Of a stretch of DNA of 40,869 bases, positions 34,297-40,869 are shown piece after piece. Positions within the stretch are counted from its first letter, which is position 1; every line of letters starts with the position of its first letter. A program made the position numbers and the translations under genes. The notes below the pieces were generated by a model, which made no database searches, had not been told where the DNA came from, and worked only from the letters and a program-made list of their open reading frames with translations. Source of the stretch: Acidimicrobiaceae bacterium (GTDB lineage Bacteria; Actinomycetota; Acidimicrobiia; Acidimicrobiales; RAAP-2); NCBI GenBank assembly GCA_027314705.1, contig DAHVAJ010000004.1, forward strand, positions 1-40,869. Direction: 5' to 3'.

Positions 34297-36057
34297 ATGC
34301 TCGACGTCGTCGTCAAGGGCGGAACGGTGGTCGACGGGACCGGCTCGGCGCCCTACGGCGCCGACGTCGGGATCCTTGACGGCCGGATCGTCGAGATCGG
34401 ACCGCTGTCCGACGCCGCGACCCAGACCATCGACGCGGACGGTGCCCTGGTGACGCCCGGGTGGGTCGACGTGCACACCCACTACGACGGCCAGGCCACC
34501 TGGGACGACGTCTTGGAACCCTCGGCCTCCAACGGGGTGACCACGCTGGTGATGGGCAACTGCGGCGTCGGGTTCGCGCCGGTCCGCCCGGCCGATCACG
34601 ACGCCCTGATCGACCTGATGGAAGGGGTCGAGGACATCCCGGGCACCGCGCTGAGCGTGGGGATGCCCTGGGGCCGGTGGGAGACGTTCGACGAGTACCT
34701 CGACCTGTTGGACACCCGGCAGTACTCGCTCGACGTCGCCGCCCAGATCGCCCACGGTGCGGTCCGCTTCTACGTCATGGGCGAGCGGGGTGCGGCCAAC
34801 GAGGACGCCACGGCCGAGGACCTCGCGGCGATGTCCTCGATCATCGGACAGGCCATGGCCGCCGGCGCCGTGGGGTTCTCCACCTCCCGGACCATCGGGC
34901 ACAAGGCACGTTCGGGCCGCCCGGTCCCGGGCACCTACGCCCCGGAGGAGGAGCTGGTGGCCTTCGCCCGGGCCATGGGCACGGCCGGTCACGGTGTGTT
35001 CGAGGCCATCGCGGCCGGCACCATCGGCACCCTGGAGCGTCTGGGAGGGGAACGGGCCAAACTGATCGACGAGGTGCCGCTCCTCGAGGCCGTGGCCCAC
35101 GCGGGCGGCCGACCGGTGACCTTCACCGTGGCCCAGCTCTTCGAGGACCCCGACCACTGGCGGCTGGTCCTCGATGCCGCCGCCCGGGCCAACCGTGGCG
35201 GGGCGCAGCTGCGGCCCCAGGTGATCCCCCGCTCCGTCACCATCATGACCAGCCTGGACACGTATCACCTCTTCATGGCCCGGCCCACCTACCGGAAGCT
35301 CGCCGACCTGCCCCTGGCCGAACGGGTCGCCGAGATGCGTCAGCCGGAGGTACGCCGGGCCATCCTCGGCGAGACTGCCGTGGCCGACGGGCCCAACGAC
35401 TTCTCCGCCCTGGTCGTCGAGCTCTTCGAGCCCGCCTTGCCGGTCACCTTCCCGCTCGGCGACCCGGTCGACTACGAGCCGAGCCTCGACCAGTCGGTCT
35501 GGGCCCGGGCCACGGCGAACGGCGTCGACCCGGTCGAGTACATGTACGACCTGCTGCTGGTCGACGACGGGACGGCCTTCTACGCGCTGCTCGGTTCCAA
35601 CTTCGTCAACGGCACCCTCGATGTCTGCCGGGAGATGCTGCTCGAGCCCGACACGGTCACCGGCCTCGGCGACGCCGGGGCCCACGTCAACCTCATCTCC
35701 GACTGTTCGGCCTCGACGTTCCACCTGACCCACTGGGCCCGGGACCGGAGCCGGGGGGAGCGGCTGCCGCTCGAGCTGCTGGTCCACAAGCTGAGCGGGG
35801 CCAATGCTGCGCTCTACGGCTTCGGGGACCGGGGGACCGTCGAGCTGGGCAAGCGGGCCGACCTCAACGTCATCGACTTCGACGGGCTGCGCATCCGTCC
35901 GCCGGTGGTGCGTCACGACCTGCCCACCGGGGTCAGCCGCATCCTCCAGCCCGCTGAGGGGTACCTGGCCACCCTGGTGCACGGCGAAGTGACCCGGCGC
36001 CACGACGCCGATACCGGCGTGCGCTCGGGGCGCCTGGTGCGGGGGTCGGCGGGCTGA
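34297..36057 (+). CDS. D-aminoacylase / N-acyl-D-amino-acid deacylase-type amidohydrolase
   Basis: Metal-dependent amidohydrolase of 586 residues. The N-terminal composite sandwich (KGGTVVDGTGSAPYGADVGI) leads to the barrel with H60 and H62 in DVHTHYDGQATWD, the conserved C89 of MGNCGVGFAP (metal-bridging Cys in D-aminoacylase), GAVGFSTSRTIGH, and the C-terminal GDAGAHVNLISDCSAST with the catalytic Asp, HKLSGANAALYGFGDRGTVELGKRADLNVIDF closing the barrel. D-aminoacylases free D-amino acids from N-acyl forms; many relatives act on dipeptides, ureides or lactams. It is divergent from the liv-type importer, suggesting imported acylated or cyclic amides are hydrolysed here (inference). Start ATG 34297 after GAGGAGGGG. 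Confidence 0.9.
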   Translation: MLDVVVKGGTVVDGTGSAPYGADVGILDGRIVEIGPLSDAATQTIDADGALVTPGWVDVHTHYDGQATWDDVLEPSASNGVTTLVMGNCGVGFAPVRPADHDALIDLMEGVEDIPGTALSVGMPWGRWETFDEYLDLLDTRQYSLDVAAQIAHGAVRFYVMGERGAANEDATAEDLAAMSSIIGQAMAAGAVGFSTSRTIGHKARSGRPVPGTYAPEEELVAFARAMGTAGHGVFEAIAAGTIGTLERLGGERAKLIDEVPLLEAVAHAGGRPVTFTVAQLFEDPDHWRLVLDAAARANRGGAQLRPQVIPRSVTIMTSLDTYHLFMARPTYRKLADLPLAERVAEMRQPEVRRAILGETAVADGPNDFSALVVELFEPALPVTFPLGDPVDYEPSLDQSVWARATANGVDPVEYMYDLLLVDDGTAFYALLGSNFVNGTLDVCREMLLEPDTVTGLGDAGAHVNLISDCSASTFHLTHWARDRSRGERLPLELLVHKLSGANAALYGFGDRGTVELGKRADLNVIDFDGLRIRPPVVRHDLPTGVSRILQPAEGYLATLVHGEVTRRHDADTGVRSGRLVRGSAG

Positions 36058-36189
36058 ACCACCGCCCCCGGGGTCCGTGGGTCCGGCTGGACGCCCAGGT
36101 CGGGTGAACATCCGTCCGGTGGCCACGCGCACGCGGCATCGGGCCCGGTGGATCGGTCGCCGATCCGCTCCCGATCGGAGCACCGGACA

Positions 36190-36225
36190 GGCCCCCAGGC
36201 TCCCCTTCCGGGAGGCCTGGGGGCC
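36190..36225. terminator. Strong bidirectional hairpin between the amidohydrolase and the repeat protein
   Basis: GGCCCCCAGGC pairs perfectly with GCCTGGGGGCC, with inner CCC/GGG pairs and one bulge, between convergent genes. No T-tract. Confidence 0.75.
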
Positions 36226-36239
36226 GACGTCCGGCGTGT

Positions 36240-37922
36240 TCAGGCGGCCGGAGTGGCCCCGACGCCGGCCATGCCCACGACGGGCTGGATGAGCACCTTG
36301 CCGCCCATCGAGCCGAAGTAGGAGGCGTCGCCGAAGGCGAACACCCCGCCGTCGCTGGCCACCAGCCAGTAGCCCTTGCCGTCGGGCGTGGCCGTCATGC
36401 CCACGATGGGCTTGTTGATCGGTGCACCGCCCATCGAGCCGTGGAAGACGGCGTCGCCGAAGGCGAACACCCCGCCGTCGCTCGCCACCAGCCAGTAGCC
36501 CTTGCCTGCCGGGGACGCGCTGGTCCCCTGTGGGACGTAGGGCGTGGCCGTCATGCCCACGATGGGCTTGTTGAGCGTCGCACCGCCCATCGAGCCGTGG
36601 AAGACGGCGTCGCCGAAGGAGAACACCCCACCGTCGGACGTGAACTCCCAGTAGCCGCCCTGGTCGGAGGTGGAAGCGAGGCCCACCGCCGGGGCGTTGA
36701 GCTTCTGACCTCCCATGGAGCCGAAGAAGCCGGCGGTACCGAAGTTGAACACCCCGCCGTCGGACGCGGCCATCGAGTAGCCGGTGCCGGGGACCGGCAC
36801 CTGGTAGTCGGCCACGGCGGCAGTGACGGTGTTGCCGCTTACCGTCGTGCCGGTGTCGCCGGCCCGCCAGATGCCGTAGTACTCCTGGCTGATGGTGTTG
36901 CCGCTGACCACCGTGCCCGAGAGGGTGGGCGTCACCGGGGCGGGGATCTGACTGCCGGCGACCACCATGCCGGTCGGGGTCGGTGGACCGTCGACGGCAC
37001 CCCAGTCATCCTGGCTGAGGGTGTTGCCCTGGAGGGAGACTCCGCTCACCTGGTCGTTCGGGGCGTTGGAGTGCACCACGATTCCCGGGATGAACGATCC
37101 GGTGATGGTGTTGCTGCTCACCGTCACGTTCGACACCGAGGTCGCCGGCGTGTCGGCCGCAACCACCACGCCGCCGATGACCGGACCGTGGGGTCCGAAC
37201 TGGCCGACGGTCCCGCTGACCGTGTTTCCGGAGACGGTGATGGTGTCGATTCCGGCATGGGGGTCGTAGGCGGCGACCACGATGCCGCAACCGCTGTAGT
37301 TGCCGACGCTGTGGTTGCCGCTGACGGTGTCGCCGGTGGACGGCGTGAGCGTGCCCGGATTGGGAGCTCCCGGGTCGAGTGGCCCGTCGTCGGCGATGCC
37401 GATCCCCCCGTCGGCGGTGTTTCCCGTGACGGTGTTGTTGGTGACCTGGGAATTCGACGTGCCGACCAATTCGACGGCCTTGTTCTCGGCGATGGCGGGG
37501 TCGGGGCTCACGCCGTTGCCGGTCACGGTCGAACCGGTGATGGTGAGTCCGCTGACGTCCTGGGCGAAGATGCCGTGGTCGTTGGCGCCGGAGATGGTCA
37601 CGCCGGAGATGGTGACGCCGTTGGTGCCCGGGCCGACGTAGATGCCGACGTCACAGCCGGTGGCGTCGATCGTGCCGCCGCTGATGGTTTGAGAGCCACT
37701 GGCGACCTCGAATGCGGTCAGCCCGGTCGTCCCGGCGGCGACGCAGGTGGGAGCGGCCTGGGCCGGTGCCGCGCTCAGTGCGACGGCACCGACGGGTACG
37801 GCGAGCGACCCGACGCCGAGCAGTCCGGCGGCGACGCCGGACAGCGCCCTCCGTCGGTGGGCCTGGCCCGGAGCGAGGCGCAAGCCCGACGCCGTCTCGT
37901 ATGTCAACCTGCGCTTGCTCAT
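36240..37922 (-). CDS. Secreted beta-helix protein with C-terminal GGVF/GSMGG repeats
   Basis: A 560-residue exported protein. The first ~55 residues are a Sec or Tat-like signal (MSKRRLTYETASGLRL, basic RRR, hydrophobic core, cut near APAQAAP). Residues about 60-400 are a right-handed parallel beta-helix: many 'tvSGNtVsGn..' turns (GNTVSGT, SSNTITGS, GNTISQEYYG), like NosD/PbH1 polysaccharide-binding or lyase folds. The rest holds four copies of a unit of the form DGGVFxFGxAxFxGSMGG...PxVGMxxTxxxxGYWLVAS (the first copy lacks the WLVAS part), a repeat common in secreted actinobacterial proteins. No catalytic residues are evident. It may be a surface or adhesive protein. Start ATG 37922 follows GGAAGG. 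Confidence 0.8.
   Translation of the reverse strand: MSKRRLTYETASGLRLAPGQAHRRRALSGVAAGLLGVGSLAVPVGAVALSAAPAQAAPTCVAAGTTGLTAFEVASGSQTISGGTIDATGCDVGIYVGPGTNGVTISGVTISGANDHGIFAQDVSGLTITGSTVTGNGVSPDPAIAENKAVELVGTSNSQVTNNTVTGNTADGGIGIADDGPLDPGAPNPGTLTPSTGDTVSGNHSVGNYSGCGIVVAAYDPHAGIDTITVSGNTVSGTVGQFGPHGPVIGGVVVAADTPATSVSNVTVSSNTITGSFIPGIVVHSNAPNDQVSGVSLQGNTLSQDDWGAVDGPPTPTGMVVAGSQIPAPVTPTLSGTVVSGNTISQEYYGIWRAGDTGTTVSGNTVTAAVADYQVPVPGTGYSMAASDGGVFNFGTAGFFGSMGGQKLNAPAVGLASTSDQGGYWEFTSDGGVFSFGDAVFHGSMGGATLNKPIVGMTATPYVPQGTSASPAGKGYWLVASDGGVFAFGDAVFHGSMGGAPINKPIVGMTATPDGKGYWLVASDGGVFAFGDASYFGSMGGKVLIQPVVGMAGVGATPAA
36297..36787 (-). repeat. Four-unit coding repeat (DGGVFxFGxAxFxGSMGG)
   Basis: Units of about 120-170 bp with near-identical stretches at the DNA level (for example gccgtggaagacggcgtcgc at two sites around 36432 and 36594). 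The third unit (36430-36590) carries an insertion of about 36 bp encoding YVPQGTSASPAG. High identity among units suggests recent copying. Confidence 0.8.
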
Positions 37923-38069
37923 GGGTCCGTGCCTTCCGATCGGGGCGCAGAGGAGGGGACCGGACCGCGATGCACCGGCCCGGCCACTCGACGGCGATGA
38001 GTGCATCAGGCCGAACCCTACCGACCCGGGCGTCCCCCTGCCGGGCCGAGGGGCGGCCCGGTCCCGTCC

Positions 38070-38858
38070 TCAGCTGGTCAGGCTCCTGGCGACTTGGGCG
38101 ATGCCTCGTCCCCAAGACGTCATCGACGCCGCCGGAAGGTAGGCGACCCCCTTGGCCGTGTGGTCGTCGGTCGGGGTGGCGATGAAGCGCTCGCGACCCA
38201 GTGGGTCGATGAAGTACACCACCGAGGTGTGGATGATGTCGGCGTTGGGGTTGGGGGCCGCCACCTCGACGCCATAGGCCTGCCAGACGGACTGGAGGGA
38301 CCCCACCGGTCCGGTGAAGAAGTGCCAGGACGGAATGGTATCGAGCCCGTGGTCACGGGAGAACGCCGCCATGTCGGCGACACCGGCGTGGTACTGGTTC
38401 ACGTTCACGGCCACGAACACGACCTGGGAGGCGGCACGTCCGAGGTCGTGGTAGGCGTCGACGAACTCCTGGGACACGAGCGGGCAGATGTCGGTGCAGT
38501 GCGGGTCCATGAACTCGAGGACCACCGCACGTCCCTTGAAGCTGGCCAGCGAGAGGGTGTGGCCCGACTGGTCGGTGAGGGTGAAGTCGGGAGCGGGGTG
38601 TGTCGGTACCGGGGAGAGCCCCATCAGGTCGGCCACCGGGGTCGACACGACGGCGGGGATCCCGGTGGGCCGGATGTTCGCCAGCCCGTTCTGCTGGTTG
38701 CGAGCGCGCACGGCGAGGTAGGCGAAGGCGCCGCTCACCAGGACCGCCACTGCGAGGACGGCGAGGAGGATCCGCCCGAGGCCTCGGCGGACGGGTGCGG
38801 CGGGCGGAAGGTCCGGTCGGGGGCTCGGGGCGGAGGGTGGGGCTGCTGCCGACGTCAT
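38070..38858 (-). CDS. Sco1/SenC-family copper chaperone
   Basis: Membrane-anchored thioredoxin-fold protein that delivers copper to the CuA centre of cytochrome c oxidase, or acts as a redox protein. 262 residues: a short cytoplasmic start, one membrane helix (about 30-50) and the Sco domain. Copper ligands are C121 and C125 in PHCTDICPLVSQEF (CxxxC) and H210 in ADIIHTSVVYFID, the exact Sco set. Further segments: APDFTLTDQSGHTLSLASFKGRAVVLEF and VFVAVNVNQYHAGVADMAAF. It follows the TlpA-like gene by 48 bp on the same strand, a probable operon. Cytochrome oxidase genes are not in the window. Confidence 0.93.
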   Translation of the reverse strand: MTSAAAPPSAPSPRPDLPPAAPVRRGLGRILLAVLAVAVLVSGAFAYLAVRARNQQNGLANIRPTGIPAVVSTPVADLMGLSPVPTHPAPDFTLTDQSGHTLSLASFKGRAVVLEFMDPHCTDICPLVSQEFVDAYHDLGRAASQVVFVAVNVNQYHAGVADMAAFSRDHGLDTIPSWHFFTGPVGSLQSVWQAYGVEVAAPNPNADIIHTSVVYFIDPLGRERFIATPTDDHTAKGVAYLPAASMTSWGRGIAQVARSLTS

Positions 38859-38906
38859 CGTGACCTCTTCGGGCCGCCCGGGTGACGTGTCGTCCCCTGC
38901 GCGTCC

Positions 38907-39530
38907 CTAGGCACCGAACGCCTCGCGCAGTGCGGTCCGGAGGGTGCCGGCGTCCAGCTCGCCGAGGTGGCGACCGACGACCTTGCCGGTGGCGGAGATG
39001 AACACGGTGTCCGGGAGCCCGTAGAGACCGTAGCTGGTGGCCACGGCGCCATTCGAATCGGAGACCGTGGGATAGGTGACGTGGGCCTGGGCCAGGAAGG
39101 CCCGGGCGGCGGCCGGCGTGTCGTGGGCGTCGATGCCGAGGAACGCGACCCTGGCCCCCTCCGAGCGTGAGGCGGCCTCGAGCAGGGGCATCTCGGACCG
39201 GCAGGGTAGGCACCACGAGGACCAGAAGTTGACCACGAGGGGCCGGCCCCGGAAGGTGGCGAGCGAGAGGTCCCGGGTCGGCTCCGTGAGGCTCTGGAGG
39301 GAGAAGGCGCGGGCGATCGGGCCGGACGGGCCCGAGAGCGCCGCCGGGCCCGTCGTCGGCGAACGTGCCAGGCCCAGCCAGACTCCGAGCGAGACGAACA
39401 CCGCGCCGATGGCCAGGGCGGGAACGGCGACGGTGCGCCGGGACCAGCGGCGAGGCTTCCGGAGGCCCGCCGCGCCGGGACGGGTGGCTTCGGCCTGTTC
39501 GTCGGCATCGGAGGGGTTCTTCTGGATCAT
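38907..39530 (-). CDS. TlpA/ResA-like membrane-anchored thioredoxin
   Basis: A 207-residue protein with one N-terminal membrane helix (about 33-55) and an extracytoplasmic thioredoxin domain of the TlpA/ResA type. The active site is WCLPC (C107-C110) in NFWSSWCLPCRSEMPLLE, with the cis-Pro loop YGLYGLPDTVFI and the C-terminal GKVVGRHLGELD. TlpA reduces disulfides for cytochrome oxidase assembly, including CuA/Sco; the pair TlpA-Sco1 fits that. ATG at 39530. It is the first gene of the two-gene unit. Confidence 0.92.
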   Translation of the reverse strand: MIQKNPSDADEQAEATRPGAAGLRKPRRWSRRTVAVPALAIGAVFVSLGVWLGLARSPTTGPAALSGPSGPIARAFSLQSLTEPTRDLSLATFRGRPLVVNFWSSWCLPCRSEMPLLEAASRSEGARVAFLGIDAHDTPAAARAFLAQAHVTYPTVSDSNGAVATSYGLYGLPDTVFISATGKVVGRHLGELDAGTLRTALREAFGA

Positions 39531-40236
39531 CGGCTCTCAAGCGTCGTCTGGACGCGCATCGGGCCGAACCAGCCGGTCGGTGGCCGGCACTGCCGGCCCT
39601 GACCGCAGGCCCGGCTCGACCGCGCCCTTCGAAAGATGGTGCAGACACTGTCGCGCCCGGCGGGGCCTTCCGGGGGGCGGCCCGGTCCGGCGCGGCGCTC
39701 CGGACCTGCGGACCGGTCCGGCGAGACACTGGGGGGAGGCGACGTGGCGCACTGATCCGTTGACGGCCGGGCTGCGGATCGGTGGCCGGCCAGGGCGCCG
39801 GCTCTCGTCCCGGCCGGGATCGGTCGTCGAGCGAGTGACGTGCCCGCCCCTCGTGGGGGCCTGCGGGCCACGGCCCGAGCGCGGCCTCGGCCACGTCGCC
39901 GCTCTGGAAGCCGAAGGTCCGGACCACCTCGTTCCTCCAGGTCGCGAGGACGCGATCGACGCGGGCGCGGCCGTCGGGGGGCGCTGGGGCGAGCGGCCGA
40001 GGCCGATCCCGAGGCCGTCGGCCCGCTCCACCGATCGGGTCGAGGTGTGGCGACCACCGGCCGGATCGGCCGAGGTCCACCAGTCGCCTCGACCGGCGGG
40101 TCGATGCCGACGGGCTCCGTCCACCAGGAGGTGCCCCGGAACTCCGGCGACCCGGCCGAGCGCGCGGTCTCCTCCTCTGACTCCCCTGAGCCGTGCTGGC
40201 GGACCCGCCGGGTCCGAGCCGACGCGAGTCCGTCGG
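39531..40236. other. 700-bp stretch with no recognisable gene
   Basis: Open frames here encode Arg/Pro/Gly-rich sequence typical of non-coding GC-rich DNA. The most protein-like stretch is on the minus strand near 39880-39960 (WRNEVVRTFGFQSGDVAEAA), which could be a relic but matches no family I know. No tRNA, no clear repeats. Confidence 0.45.
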
Positions 40237-40662
40237 TCAGTCCCGGATCACCGCGGCCTCGGGGAGGCACTGGTAGTCGCCGTCCTGGTGGACGACCGGA
40301 ATCTGCTCGACCACTTCGGTGGCGGCCACGGGCGGGTCCAGGATCGGCACCCGGTGACCGCCGGCACGGAGGGCGGCGACCGTGCGGACGACCCGGCGCG
40401 CCACCTCGGCGTCTACTGGGGGTCGATCCCCCGTCGACTCCACGGCCGAGCGCGTTAGCACCCGGGCAGGCCGGTGGTCGTCGTCGGCCGTCAGCGCGCC
40501 GACGGTCAGCTCGGCCAACGTCACCACCGAGACCTCGACCTCGGTCGCCCCCTCCATCTCACCACGCGGGCCTCCCGACTCGGTGGTGTCGACACCGTTC
40601 GGAGACGGTAGCGCGGCCACCACTCGAGACCGCCCCCCACTCGTCCGGACCTGCCGTTGCAT
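40237..40662 (-). CDS. PIN-domain (VapC-like) protein, possibly degraded
   Basis: 141 residues whose C-terminal two thirds fit the VapC toxin family: VSVVTLAELTVGALTADDD (conserved Glu in T-LAEL), PVDAEVARRVVRTVAALRAGGHRVPILDPPVAATEV (usually GRRVPRNDLLIAATA, Asp kept in ILD), and PVVHQDGDYQCLPEAAVI (usually TQDDDFD). The first PIN Asp would be in GVDTTES, with a short, atypical stretch after it. Changes at several normally fixed positions (DPPVAAT, HQDGDY) suggest a divergent or decaying gene. The N-terminal ~20 residues are not family-like, and the real start may be downstream. No VapB-type antitoxin is visible upstream. An endoribonuclease role is inferred only. Confidence 0.5.
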   Translation of the reverse strand: MQRQVRTSGGRSRVVAALPSPNGVDTTESGGPRGEMEGATEVEVSVVTLAELTVGALTADDDHRPARVLTRSAVESTGDRPPVDAEVARRVVRTVAALRAGGHRVPILDPPVAATEVVEQIPVVHQDGDYQCLPEAAVIRD

Positions 40663-40668
40663 TCGCAG

Positions 40669-40827
40669 TCAGGCCCTGTTCGCCTGGGAAACCACCACCT
40701 CCTTTGCCGTTCCCGTCGGGGACCGCGAGGGCCTGGACTTCGTGTCGACGCTCCTCACAAGCGACCCGCCACCGACCGGTCCGGGGGCGACCGGGCCACG
40801 CCAGGTCGGGGAAGGGCCCGCCACCAT
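40669..40827 (-). CDS. Possible 52-residue ORF upstream of the PIN protein
   Basis: ATG at 40827 to TGA at 40669-40671, 6 bp before the PIN-protein ATG. The second half (SVDTKSRPSRSPTGTAKEVV) looks more protein-like than the Pro/Gly-rich first half. It has the right position for an antitoxin but no VapB/MazE/RHH features. No ribosome site is convincing. The rest of the window to 40869 shows no gene. Confidence 0.2.
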   Translation of the reverse strand: MVAGPSPTWRGPVAPGPVGGGSLVRSVDTKSRPSRSPTGTAKEVVVSQANRA

Positions 40828-40869
40828 CTCTGCCAACACTGGCGGTCAGCGTCCGCCCGCCACCTCCTC

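Noticed and set aside
36297-36787. Regular repeats suggestive of a CRISPR array
   Set aside because: They are in-frame coding repeats of a secreted protein with conserved spacers; no short palindromic repeats and no cas genes.
39527-40270. Large minus-strand open frames in the gap
   Set aside because: No family features, odd composition, no ribosome site.

Overview
The window is very GC-rich (mostly above 70%), with GTG and TTG starts and dense coding. It looks like a chromosomal piece of a high-GC actinomycete, and the order fhaA-fhaB-pstP-pbpA-pknB-(trpG/pabA reversed)-crgA is the classic actinobacterial cell-envelope kinase locus. F420/FMN LLM oxidoreductases, a WS/DGAT acyltransferase, a MpaB-type DUF2236 protein and C-terminal 'GGVF.FG.A.F.GSMGG' repeats suggest a deep-branching actinobacterium, possibly Acidimicrobiia. 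That placement is inference from gene content only.

Layout. 1-780: the tail of an unknown membrane protein of lower GC, a gene-poor stretch and tRNA-Leu(CAG). 1029-7900: the FHA/PP2C/PBP/PASTA-kinase cluster, trpG/pabA on the opposite strand, and crgA; rodA and pknA, usual members of this cluster, are absent. 7980-9900: a thiolase behind a perfect 30-bp palindromic operator, and a PaaI-like thioesterase. 9967-12974: a ComF-like phosphoribosyltransferase, then a MarR regulator translationally coupled to a DHA2 drug-efflux pump. 13027-15529: two LLM oxidoreductases (one broken by a 7-bp tandem duplication) and an SRPBCC protein. 15655-17739: alkylation repair (AlkA-like glycosylase and Ogt) around a NERD-like protein with a degraded active site. 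17940-22861: a secreted lysozyme-like/Rpf-type protein, WS/DGAT, an L-lactate dehydrogenase-type flavoenzyme and DUF2236. 22872-27624: GH36 alpha-galactosidase, AidB-like acyl-CoA dehydrogenase, DCC thiol-disulfide protein and ExoD. 27876-29172: cold-shock protein with a long leader, and a SHOCT protein. 29181-34010: a branched-chain amino-acid-type ABC importer (livHMGF plus livK, which has its own promoter), divergent from a D-aminoacylase-type amidohydrolase. 36240-39530: a secreted beta-helix/repeat protein, then TlpA-like thioredoxin and Sco1. 39531-40869: a 700-bp gap with no recognisable gene and a PIN-domain (VapC-like) protein.

The envelope cluster couples Ser/Thr phosphorylation (PknB senses muropeptides through PASTA domains, PstP reverses it, FHA proteins read it) to peptidoglycan synthesis (PbpA) and division (CrgA). 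The liv transporter and D-aminoacylase plausibly form a uptake/hydrolysis pair. Thiolase, thioesterase, acyl-CoA dehydrogenase and WS/DGAT are scattered acyl-CoA/lipid genes. A recurring feature is a -10-like hexamer 6-9 nt upstream of many start codons without a Shine-Dalgarno, the signature of leaderless transcripts.

I did not find a convincing new multi-gene defence or biosynthetic system. The best leads are the reduced pkn cluster, the palindromic operators, the 7-bp-duplication frameshift, the degenerate NERD protein between repair genes, and the poorly coding right edge with a lone PIN protein.
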